From assembly GCA_029933115.1 (NCBI GenBank), contig JAOZOT010000228.1:1-6027 (forward strand): a DNA stretch of 6,027 nucleotides, given 5' to 3'. The DNA is from Anaerolineae bacterium (GTDB lineage: Bacteria > Chloroflexota > Anaerolineae > E26-bin7). The notes under the pieces are model-generated. The model was not told the origin of the DNA and did not search any database. It saw only the letters and a program-made list of their open reading frames with translations. The first letter of the stretch is position 1; each line of letters opens with the position of its first letter. Made by a program: the position numbers and the translations under genes. Shown one piece after another: positions 1-5,993 of this stretch.

Positions 1-18
1 GAAGTCGTTACTACGAGC
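1..18 (+). repeat. 3' end of a palindromic repeat, cut by the window edge
   Basis: Positions 2-18 (AAGTCGTTACTACGAGC) match 5979-5995 (AAGCCGTCACTACGAGC) at 15 of 17 bases. At the right end this string is the closing part of a complete cloverleaf-like repeat: the 3' arm of an inner hairpin followed by the terminal inverted repeat. The left copy is therefore most likely the last third of a sister element whose start lies outside the window. One of the two differences is in the inner hairpin arm (AGTCGT against AGCCGT), as expected if the stem is kept by compensating changes. Confidence 0.7.
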
Positions 19-20
19 GC

Positions 21-66
21 CGCCCTCTGAATTTTCAGACACGCTCTGAGGGCGCTTTCAGCGCCC
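21..66. repeat. Nested palindromes, REP-like
   Basis: CGCCCTCTGA (21-30) pairs with TCTGAGGGCG (45-54) with one mismatch. The same right arm also takes part in a second, perfect hairpin: GGGCGCT (50-56), loop TTC, AGCGCCC (60-66). The two structures exclude each other because they share 50-54. No T-run follows, so this does not look like an intrinsic terminator in the + direction. Such hairpins are typical of short REP-like intergenic elements; family membership is inference. Confidence 0.55.
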
Positions 67-82
67 TTCCCCTGCTCGGCCC

Positions 83-96
83 GGCGATTTATCGCC
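83..96. repeat. Short perfect palindrome, REP-like hairpin
   Basis: GGCGAT (83-88), TT, ATCGCC (91-96) is a perfect 6-bp inverted repeat. It lies directly after the nested hairpins at 21-66 and probably belongs to the same intergenic repeat cluster. A protein-binding role cannot be excluded, but it sits about 185 bp upstream of the likely promoter, far for a classical operator. Confidence 0.45.
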
Positions 97-225
97 AGGC
101 GAGAGGCGGTGACTGCCCTCATAGACAGTTGCTCGCAAAACTAAAGTGTTACTCACGAACTATTATAGTACACACTGGCGGGTTAGTCAAGAGTTCAAAA
201 TTGAGCGCAGGGCTGGCAGTCACAG

Positions 226-236
226 GTGCGACGCAC
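226..236. repeat. Small palindrome GTGCG-A-CGCAC
   Basis: A perfect 5-bp inverted repeat with a single central base lies about 45 bp upstream of the -35 hexamer of the regulator promoter. It could be an activator site or another degraded intergenic repeat. Only one copy is seen near the promoter, so I cannot decide between these. Confidence 0.35.
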
Positions 237-279
237 TTTGGGAAAACCCTGGTTGGCTGCCTTTGGGGTGGGAGCCTTA

Positions 280-308
280 TTGCCGCCTCACCCCTCTCGT
301 GGTATAAT
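280..308 (+). promoter_or_regulatory. Sigma70-type promoter of the regulator gene
   Basis: TTGCCG (280-285) and TATAAT (303-308) are separated by exactly 17 bp. The -10 is a perfect consensus and the -35 matches TTGACA at 4 of 6 positions. Transcription would start near 315 and give a 5' leader of roughly 36 nt before the ATG at 351. This promoter lies within the open frame that reaches back to 129, which argues that translation starts downstream of it. Confidence 0.7.
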
Positions 309-350
309 AACGAACGACGGATAGCCTTTGGTATTACTTCTGCAGTGACT

Positions 351-3300
351 ATGGAAAGCCCGCTTTTGCTACACACCAAGTTTTTGATCCCTCGACCCCG
401 ACCAGACCATCTCCCCAGGATCCGGCTGCTCCGCCAACTGGAGGCCGCCCTGGCCAAAAAGCTGGTGTTGGTCTCGGCGCCGCCGGGGTATGGAAAGACT
501 ACTCTGCTGGCCTCTTTCGCCCATGAGGCAACGTTACCCCTTGTCTGGTATCAGTTGGACTCTGCCGACAACGACCCAACGGTCTTTCTCCACTATCTTG
601 TCGTCGGTCTGCGACGTGTCTTCCCCCACTTGAGCCAGAGCACACTGAGCCTGCTTGACGACCGCGAGGTCCAGATCGAGCGGGTTCTCATGGTCTTTCT
701 CAACGAGGTCACTGCATCTCTTGAGGACGATTTTTTGATCATCCTGGAGGACTATCATTGGATCAACAATGCTGAGGTTCACCGCATATTGGATTTCCTT
801 CTGGAGCATCAGCCACCACAGATGCATTTTCTGATTTCAACGCGGGTTGAACCTCCCCTCTCCCTGGCTCGTCTGCGAGGTCGTGGGGACCTGATAGAGT
901 TGCGCACTCAGGACCTGCGCTTCACGTCAGACGAGATAGCTCAGATCACTGCCCATCTGTCGCTGGCCCAGCCCCAGATCCGCCTGCTGGAGGAAAGGAC
1001 AGAAGGCTGGGCTGCGGGCCTGCAACTGGCTCTCACCACCCTGGCCCAGAAACCTCTGGATGCAGCCGACGAGGTCATTCGCCACTTCCGGGGAAGCAAT
1101 CGTTATGTCTTTGACTATCTGGCTCAGGAGGTCTTCCAGCAGCAGCCTCCAGAGGTGCAGGGCTTTCTTCTGCGCTCCTCTGTCCTCACTCAGATGAGTG
1201 CTGAGACTTGCGATACCATCCTGGGAATCACCAACGCTCAGGCTCTGCTCGAGTACTTGGAACGTCAGAATCTGTTCGTCGTCAGCCTGGACGAGGAACG
1301 GCGCTGGTACCGCTATCATCAACTCTTCCGTGACTTTCTTCTGAATCGCTTCTATCGGGAGGCAGAAGCAGAGGCTTTGCGCCTTCAGGCTACGGCCGGC
1401 GATTACTATGCTCAACAGGGCCTGTGGGACCTGGCCGCAGAACATTACATGGCGGCCCGCAGCACCGATGGCCTGGCCTGCGCCATCCATGCCCTGGCTC
1501 CCACCTATCTCCAGAGTGGCCGCGTGGAAACCCTTTATCGCTACATCTTGGCCTTGCCTCCTTCCGCCGTGACCAGAGAACCCGACTTTCTTCTGTATCA
1601 GGGTCATGCCCTGAGCCACTGGGGTCGGATCGAGGAAGCCATTGCTTGTTATGAGCGGGCTCGGGACCTCTATCAAGCTCAAGGGGAGCGGGCAAAAGTC
1701 TCTCATGTGCTAACCCAGTTGGCCCGTGTCGCACGGTCCAAGGGGCATTATCGTCAGGCTCAGAAGCTGGCCCAGACCGCTGTAGCCGAGGCTGGCGACA
1801 CAGACCACGCCGAGCGGGCCGAGGCACTTATGGCTCTGGCCAAGAATACGGGGTTTCTGGAGAGCATGGCCCAGGGGTACAAGCTGGGGGAAGCGGCTTT
1901 GCAGGAAGCACAACTGGCGGGCACTACTCTGCCTTCCGGGGCCCGGGCCCGCCTACTCTGCTCGCAGGCACAGCTCTCCTGGTGGTATGGCGACCCCTTC
2001 GCCACCGTAGCCCACTGTCAGGCTGCCCTGGCGGCCAACGGGGAGGCTGTCTCCCCACTGGCCTGCCGAGTCTACGCAGTGATGGCCAGCCCTTACCTGT
2101 ACTGGGGTGAGCTACGTACAGCCCGGCGGCTTGCCGAGAAGGGGGTCACCATCAGTGAACAACTCCAGTTCACCGAGTGGCTGCCCATGGCCCATGCTAC
2201 TCTGGGCAACGTCCTCTCCCGACAGGAAGAGTTGGCCACCGGCGAACAACATCTGCGCCGAGCCATCGCCCTCTCCCGTGAGCTGGGAGCGGAAAGCTAT
2301 GCCCAACTTATGGCTTCAGGCTACCTGGCTTTCAATCTGGTCCAGCAAGGACGTTTGGTAGAAGCCCGCCAGATCTGTGAGGAAGCCTTGCACCTCTCTG
2401 CCGGCAATCCAGAGACCTACGAGCTCTGCGTCTGCCGCAGCGTGCTGGGCGATGTCCTGCTGGATATGAGGGACCTGGACACAGCCTGGGAGTACTTTTT
2501 GAACTTGCGCCGCATCTGCGAAGCCCGCCAGTTCCGCTTGCCCCTGGCGATGGTCTACTTCGCTCTGGGCTACTTGCACCTGGAGGCTGGACGCCGCGAG
2601 GTCGCTCTGGAGTTCATCCGCCGCTCGATGGACCTTGTCCGCCACGCCAACGCCGTGCAGCTCTACGTTGACCAGGGGCAGCGAGCGGAGATTGTCTGCC
2701 GCGCCGCGCAGGAGGCTGGCTTCTACTCAGCCTTTGCAGAGCGCGTTATTGCCGCTCTCGCACCGGCCCAGAGGCCCGTGCACCAGCCTATCGGCCCAGG
2801 TGTTCCGCTTGTTCGTCAAGCAGAGGCCGAAGAGGGAGCTATCAGGGTAGTTTGCCTGGGCGGGTTCCAGCTTTTCCATCAGGGTCAAGAACTGGGAAAA
2901 GAGGTAGGGCTCATCGGCAAACCTAGAGAGCTCCTGGCCTACTTTGTCACCCACCGGCATCAGCGCTTGCCGTTGGATCGCATCCTGGAGGACTTGTGGC
3001 CAGAGAGCGATCCGGTCCGGGGGCAGGCTGTCTTCCACACCACTCTGTACCGCCTGCGGCAGGCTTTGACCAGAGTGGCCGGCCCGGGAGACTATATCCG
3101 CCACGAATCTGGAGAATACCAACTGGAGCGGGAGCGTTTCCAGGTTGATGTGGACCTTTTCGACGCTTATCTGGCCCAGGCCCAGGCCGGCGTGGGAGAA
3201 GCAGCCGTTCGAGCCTACCAGGCGGCCGTGGATCTCTACACTGAGCCCTACCTCATTACCTTCTACCACGAGTGGTGCGAGAAAGAGCGTCGCCGCTTGA

Positions 3301-3572
3301 GCGCCACCTATCTGACGGCACTCCGCATTCTCACTGCCCATTACGCCGCCGCCAACGACTACCATCGGGCCATTGCCGCCTGTGAGCGGATGCTGGAGGT
3401 GGATCCTCTTCTGGAGCAAGTCCACTGCGAGTTGATGCGTTTCTGGCACCGTCTGGGAAACCGGGCTGCTGTGGTGAAGCAATACCAGACCCTCACCAGG
3501 CTGCTGGCGGACGAACTGGCCGCCGACCCCTTGCCCGAGACCAAAGCCTTGTACGCAGAACTGACCGGGTAG
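351..3572 (+). CDS. MalT-type NTPase / TPR / BTAD large transcriptional regulator
   Basis: A 1073-residue cytoplasmic regulator. Start ATG 351 is chosen because the family opens with an LLxTKxxxPRPRP motif, seen here at residues 5-18, and because a strong promoter lies just upstream. No Shine-Dalgarno is visible, and an in-frame GTG at 345 is an alternative start. Residues 1 to about 340 form a STAND ATPase: Walker A APPGYGKT (43-50), Walker B FLIILEDYH (128-136), STR sensor (163-165), ARLRGRGDL (173-181) and TEGWAAGLQLA (217-227). About 347-770 is helical and TPR-like, with one clear repeat at 414-447 (WGRIEEAIACYERA). About 831-926 is an OmpR/SARP-type winged helix (LWPESDP, LYRLRQAL), and about 933-1073 is a BTAD with a DP-LEQVH-ELMRFWHRLGNRA block and a DELAADPLPETKALY ending. 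MalT itself carries a LuxR-type HTH at its C-terminus; here the winged helix-BTAD unit replaces it. All nucleotide-binding motifs are intact. The inducer is unknown; the nearest candidate target is the oxidoreductase gene downstream. Confidence 0.9.
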   Translation: MESPLLLHTKFLIPRPRPDHLPRIRLLRQLEAALAKKLVLVSAPPGYGKTTLLASFAHEATLPLVWYQLDSADNDPTVFLHYLVVGLRRVFPHLSQSTLSLLDDREVQIERVLMVFLNEVTASLEDDFLIILEDYHWINNAEVHRILDFLLEHQPPQMHFLISTRVEPPLSLARLRGRGDLIELRTQDLRFTSDEIAQITAHLSLAQPQIRLLEERTEGWAAGLQLALTTLAQKPLDAADEVIRHFRGSNRYVFDYLAQEVFQQQPPEVQGFLLRSSVLTQMSAETCDTILGITNAQALLEYLERQNLFVVSLDEERRWYRYHQLFRDFLLNRFYREAEAEALRLQATAGDYYAQQGLWDLAAEHYMAARSTDGLACAIHALAPTYLQSGRVETLYRYILALPPSAVTREPDFLLYQGHALSHWGRIEEAIACYERARDLYQAQGERAKVSHVLTQLARVARSKGHYRQAQKLAQTAVAEAGDTDHAERAEALMALAKNTGFLESMAQGYKLGEAALQEAQLAGTTLPSGARARLLCSQAQLSWWYGDPFATVAHCQAALAANGEAVSPLACRVYAVMASPYLYWGELRTARRLAEKGVTISEQLQFTEWLPMAHATLGNVLSRQEELATGEQHLRRAIALSRELGAESYAQLMASGYLAFNLVQQGRLVEARQICEEALHLSAGNPETYELCVCRSVLGDVLLDMRDLDTAWEYFLNLRRICEARQFRLPLAMVYFALGYLHLEAGRREVALEFIRRSMDLVRHANAVQLYVDQGQRAEIVCRAAQEAGFYSAFAERVIAALAPAQRPVHQPIGPGVPLVRQAEAEEGAIRVVCLGGFQLFHQGQELGKEVGLIGKPRELLAYFVTHRHQRLPLDRILEDLWPESDPVRGQAVFHTTLYRLRQALTRVAGPGDYIRHESGEYQLERERFQVDVDLFDAYLAQAQAGVGEAAVRAYQAAVDLYTEPYLITFYHEWCEKERRRLSATYLTALRILTAHYAAANDYHRAIAACERMLEVDPLLEQVHCELMRFWHRLGNRAAVVKQYQTLTRLLADELAADPLPETKALYAELTG

Positions 3573-3636
3573 GGACGACGGACCGGCTCGGTCTGAGTGA
3601 CTGAATCAAGACCAAAGAGAAACCAGGAGGGGAGAA
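3573..3636 (+). promoter_or_regulatory. Intergenic gap with small hairpin
   Basis: The 64-bp gap holds a hairpin at 3579-3595: GACCG (3581-3585), loop GCT, CGGTC (3589-3593), extended by a G-U and a C-G pair. No T-run follows, so it is unlikely to terminate transcription. I see no convincing -35/-10 pair here, so read-through from the regulator gene is the simplest model. The hairpin could affect mRNA stability or be a binding site. Confidence 0.4.
3625..3634 (+). promoter_or_regulatory. Strong ribosome binding site of the oxidoreductase gene
   Basis: AGGAGGGGAG contains the full AGGAGG core at 3625-3630, six bases before the ATG at 3637. It fixes the start codon and contrasts with the regulator gene, which has no visible Shine-Dalgarno. 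If both genes share a transcript, the enzyme would be translated far more strongly than its putative regulator. Confidence 0.85.
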
Positions 3637-5730
3637 ATGGGAAAAAGCAAGGTGATTAAAAGTGTATGCCGGGGGTGTCACGGCGGCTGTGGAGTCCTGG
3701 TCCAAGTGGAAGGAGGAAGGGCCATTGAGGTGAAGGGCGATCCTCAGGGGCCCATCAACCGGGGGAGGATCTGCATCAAGGGTAGGAAGGCTCCTTACCT
3801 GGCCCACAACCCTGATCGCCTCACGACCCCCTTGCGACGGACTGCCCAGGGCTGGAGGGAGATCGGTTGGGACGAGGCTCTGGATGAGATCGGCGAGCGC
3901 TTCCTGGCGATCAGAGAAAAGTGGGGAGCAGAGGCTCTGGTGTTGGGCTATGGTACAGGTCGGGACAACGAGGCATTTATTTATCGGTTTGCTAACCTGT
4001 TTGGCACTCCCAACGTCCTCACCGCAGGCCACGTTTGCTATGGTCCTCGCATCGCTGCCGGGATCGCCATGTGCGGCAACCTGCCTGTGGTGGATTACGC
4101 CGGCAAGCCCCAGTGCATCATAGTTTGGGGCTGCAACCCGCTGGTCTCCCATCCTGACGAGTACAAGGGCTTCTACCTGGGAGACAGCCTCCGTGGGGGA
4201 GCGCAGCTTATCGTGGTGGACCCTCGCAGGACCCCTCTGGCCAAACGGGCCGATATCTGGCTTCCCCTGCGGCCTGGCACCGATGGGGCTCTGGCCTGGG
4301 GGATGTTAAATGCCATCATTGACAACGGGTGGTACTATGAAGGATTTGTGGCGAACCACGTCCACGGCTGGGAGGAGTTCTGCCGGCGAGCCAAGGAATA
4401 CCCCCTGTCCTGGGCGGCAGAGGTGACCGGCCTAGAGCCCAAAAAGATCGAGGAGGCATCCGAACTCTTCTCTCGCACCTCGCCCGCTGCCATCCACTGG
4501 GGGGTGGCCACCGAGCAGGGGAGGAATTGCACCAACAACATCCGCCTTCTCATCTCTCTGATGGCTATCACGGGGAATCTGGACATCCCCGGAGGGAATG
4601 CCTTCTTCAATCCACCACCGGTGGTGAAAGTGAGCAGTTTGGGCCTCCACAAGCGTCTCCCCGCCGAGCAGAGGAAAAAGCGATTGGGAGGTGACAAGTT
4701 TCGCCTGGCAGACTTTATTGCGGTGATCAACCCCAAGGCAGTCTGGCAGGCTATCCTGGAGGAGGATCCCTATCCGGTGAAGGGGCTCTTCCTCATCAGC
4801 ACCAACCCCCTGATCACCCGGGCCAACGCCCACGAGGTAAAGGCCGCCCTGGAGAAGGTTGATTTTATGGTGGTGGCGGACTTTTTCCTCACCCCCACAG
4901 CAAACGAGGCAGACATCGTCCTCCCCTCGGCTACCTGGCTGGAGGTGGACTATGTAGCCGATCTCTGGAAACGGCACGGTCTGGTGATGGCCAGGCAAAA
5001 GGCAGTGCAGGTGGGGGATTGCCGGTCCGATTATCAGATTCTCAACGAGTTGGGCAAAAGAGTGGGCGACGAAAAAGACTGGTGGCCCACGATACGGGAT
5101 GCCCTTAACTACATCCTCTCCCCTTCCGGGCTTACCTGGGAAGAGTTTTGCCGGCGGGGATACCTCAGAGGGGAGCAGACCTTTAGAAAATACCTGCGGC
5201 AGGGGTTCTCCACCTCTACCAAGAAGGTAGAATTGTACTCCACCCTCTTTGAACGCCTGGGATATGACCCTTTGCCCGGCTACCTGGAGCCTCCCGAAAG
5301 CCCCAGGTCTGCGCCAGAGCTGCTCAAGGAATATCCCTACGTCCTTATCACCGGGGCGCGCATCCCCTACTTCTTCCACTCGGAGAACAGGATGGTGGAA
5401 CCTCTGCGCCATCGCCGTCCTGATCCCCTCGTGGAGATTAACCCTCGGCTGGCTGAGGAGAAAGGTTTGCGCGACGGAGAATGGGCCGTGATCGTCTCCC
5501 GGCGGGGGCAATGTCAGCAGAGGGTAAAAGTGACGGACAGAGTGCCCTATGGGATGGTGGCCGCTGAGCATGGCTGGTGGTTCCCGGAGGAGAAGGACGG
5601 CCTGGGATGGGATCGCTCCAACATCAATCTTTTGACCGAAAACGACATGGAAAGGTGCGATCCGGCTATGGGAGCCACCAACCTCAGGACTCTTCTGTGC
5701 AACATCCATAAGGCGGAGGAGGCTGTTTAG
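3637..5730 (+). CDS. Molybdopterin (Mo/W bis-MGD) oxidoreductase, 4Fe-4S, acetylene-hydratase-like branch
   Basis: A 697-residue, full-length catalytic chain of the DMSO-reductase superfamily. It has no Tat or Sec signal, so it should be cytoplasmic. The N-terminal cluster domain has Cys11, Cys14, Cys18 and Cys46, with Lys48 in the conserved spot between the cluster and the pterin. The Mo/W ligand is probably Cys134 in HVCYGPR. Pterin-binding motifs include VWGCNP (163-168), VVDPRRTPLAKRADIWLPLRPGTDG (split across 193-217), ITGNLDIPGG, STNP (388-391) and TANEADIVLP (421-430). The C-terminal cofactor-binding domain runs from about 566 to 690, with LITG (570-573), FHSEN (580-584) and CDPAMGATNLRTLLC (674-688). 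The FHSEN and final LR--LC blocks recall the acetylene-hydratase-like group. However, the residue after the second cluster Cys is His15, where acetylene hydratase has its catalytic Asp, so that reaction is not supported. No His follows the ligand Cys, arguing against formate dehydrogenase. The substrate is unknown. No partner subunit is visible in the window. Confidence 0.9.
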   Translation: MGKSKVIKSVCRGCHGGCGVLVQVEGGRAIEVKGDPQGPINRGRICIKGRKAPYLAHNPDRLTTPLRRTAQGWREIGWDEALDEIGERFLAIREKWGAEALVLGYGTGRDNEAFIYRFANLFGTPNVLTAGHVCYGPRIAAGIAMCGNLPVVDYAGKPQCIIVWGCNPLVSHPDEYKGFYLGDSLRGGAQLIVVDPRRTPLAKRADIWLPLRPGTDGALAWGMLNAIIDNGWYYEGFVANHVHGWEEFCRRAKEYPLSWAAEVTGLEPKKIEEASELFSRTSPAAIHWGVATEQGRNCTNNIRLLISLMAITGNLDIPGGNAFFNPPPVVKVSSLGLHKRLPAEQRKKRLGGDKFRLADFIAVINPKAVWQAILEEDPYPVKGLFLISTNPLITRANAHEVKAALEKVDFMVVADFFLTPTANEADIVLPSATWLEVDYVADLWKRHGLVMARQKAVQVGDCRSDYQILNELGKRVGDEKDWWPTIRDALNYILSPSGLTWEEFCRRGYLRGEQTFRKYLRQGFSTSTKKVELYSTLFERLGYDPLPGYLEPPESPRSAPELLKEYPYVLITGARIPYFFHSENRMVEPLRHRRPDPLVEINPRLAEEKGLRDGEWAVIVSRRGQCQQRVKVTDRVPYGMVAAEHGWWFPEEKDGLGWDRSNINLLTENDMERCDPAMGATNLRTLLCNIHKAEEAV

Positions 5731-5757
5731 ATCGGAGTGCCCTCGTTGCTCCGCATT

Positions 5758-5784
5758 GCGCAGGATTGCCTTTTCTTGCGCTTT
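5758..5784 (+). terminator. Weak candidate terminator after the oxidoreductase gene
   Basis: GCGCAGG (5758-5764) can pair with CTTGCGC (5775-5781), including one G-U pair, around a 10-nt loop, followed by only three T residues. The stem is short and the T-run poor, so this is the best candidate near the stop codon but not a convincing one. Confidence 0.2.
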
Positions 5785-5798
5785 CGGATGGTATGGTA

Positions 5799-5820
5799 GG
5801 GGTGTGCCCTTGCGGGCCCC
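5799..5820. repeat. G/C-rich hairpin, REP-like
   Basis: GCCC (5806-5809), loop TTGC, GGGC (5814-5817) forms the inner stem. GGGG (5799-5802) and CCC (5818-5820) can extend it with a TGT bulge. The layout GGTAGGGG...CCCTTGCGGG... resembles a short palindromic repeat I associate with Chloroflexota and cyanobacterial intergenic DNA; that resemblance is from memory and untested. It could also act as an mRNA 3' end stabiliser. Confidence 0.45.
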
Positions 5821-5934
5821 AGGGCGACTTCTGCGGAGGCCGGAGCATGAGTTTTCTCAGGTACTGGAGTCTGGCGAATTTTGATACCACCATATCTTGC
5901 AAACAAGCTGCATATAACCCCAAGATGTAGTGGT

Positions 5935-5993
5935 TCGTAGTGGCGACTTCAGTCGCTTTTCGCTATTCTGAACGGCTAAAGCCGTCACTACGA
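5935..5993. repeat. Complete 59-bp cloverleaf-like palindromic repeat (MITE/REP type)
   Basis: Terminal inverted repeats TCGTAGTG (5935-5942) and CACTACGA (5986-5993) are perfect. They enclose two further perfect hairpins: GCGACT-TC-AGTCGC (5943-5956) and ACGGCT-AA-AGCCGT (5972-5985), separated by a 15-nt spacer (5957-5971). The whole unit can fold as a three-way junction. No target-site duplication is obvious. A partly repeated GTAGTGG lies just outside, at 5927-5933, 10 bp before the copy at 5937-5943. The 3' end recurs at 1-18, so at least two copies lie within about 6 kb. Whether it is moved in trans by a transposase or maintained as a structural REP is unknown. Confidence 0.8.

Larger units (their letters stand above)
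1..350. other. Non-coding leader region upstream of the regulator gene
   Basis: I see no convincing gene here. A reading frame open from a TTG at 129 runs into the regulator gene, but its translation before residue 75 resembles nothing I recognise, and a strong promoter lies inside it. The region splits into a palindrome-rich part (1-96), a more AT-rich middle with no clear element (about 119-210), a small palindrome (226-236), and the promoter (280-308). A 9-bp inverted pair (GTGACTGCC at 109-117, GGCAGTCAC at 215-223) brackets the AT-rich middle and may be chance. Confidence 0.75.

Noticed and set aside
161..169. TATTATAGT as a second -10 box
   Set aside because: No acceptable -35 hexamer lies 16-18 bp upstream, whereas the pair at 280-308 is much better.
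172..180. ACACTGGCG, the reverse complement of 6001-6009, as a long inverted repeat framing the module
   Set aside because: A 9-bp match between two regions of a few hundred bases is likely by chance, and the match does not extend.
927..1706. Minus-strand open frame of 259 codons, and the similar one at 2727-3482
   Set aside because: Both are antisense to well-supported domains of the regulator (ATPase/TPR and winged helix/BTAD) and show no family features.
4432..5709. Long minus-strand open frame of 425 codons
   Set aside because: It lies entirely opposite the oxidoreductase, whose motifs are clear and continuous. Its translation shows no recognisable motif, so it is a codon-bias shadow.
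3637..5730. Calling the enzyme an acetylene hydratase, formate dehydrogenase or nitrate reductase
   Set aside because: The acetylene-hydratase Asp is replaced by His15, the Cys-His or SeCys-His pair of formate dehydrogenases is absent, and I could not see specific nitrate reductase signatures. A superfamily-level name is all the sequence supports.
5684..5923. Minus-strand open frame of 79 codons spanning the downstream gap
   Set aside because: It overlaps the end of the oxidoreductase and a G/C-rich palindrome, and the protein looks random with no domain or ribosome site that I trust.
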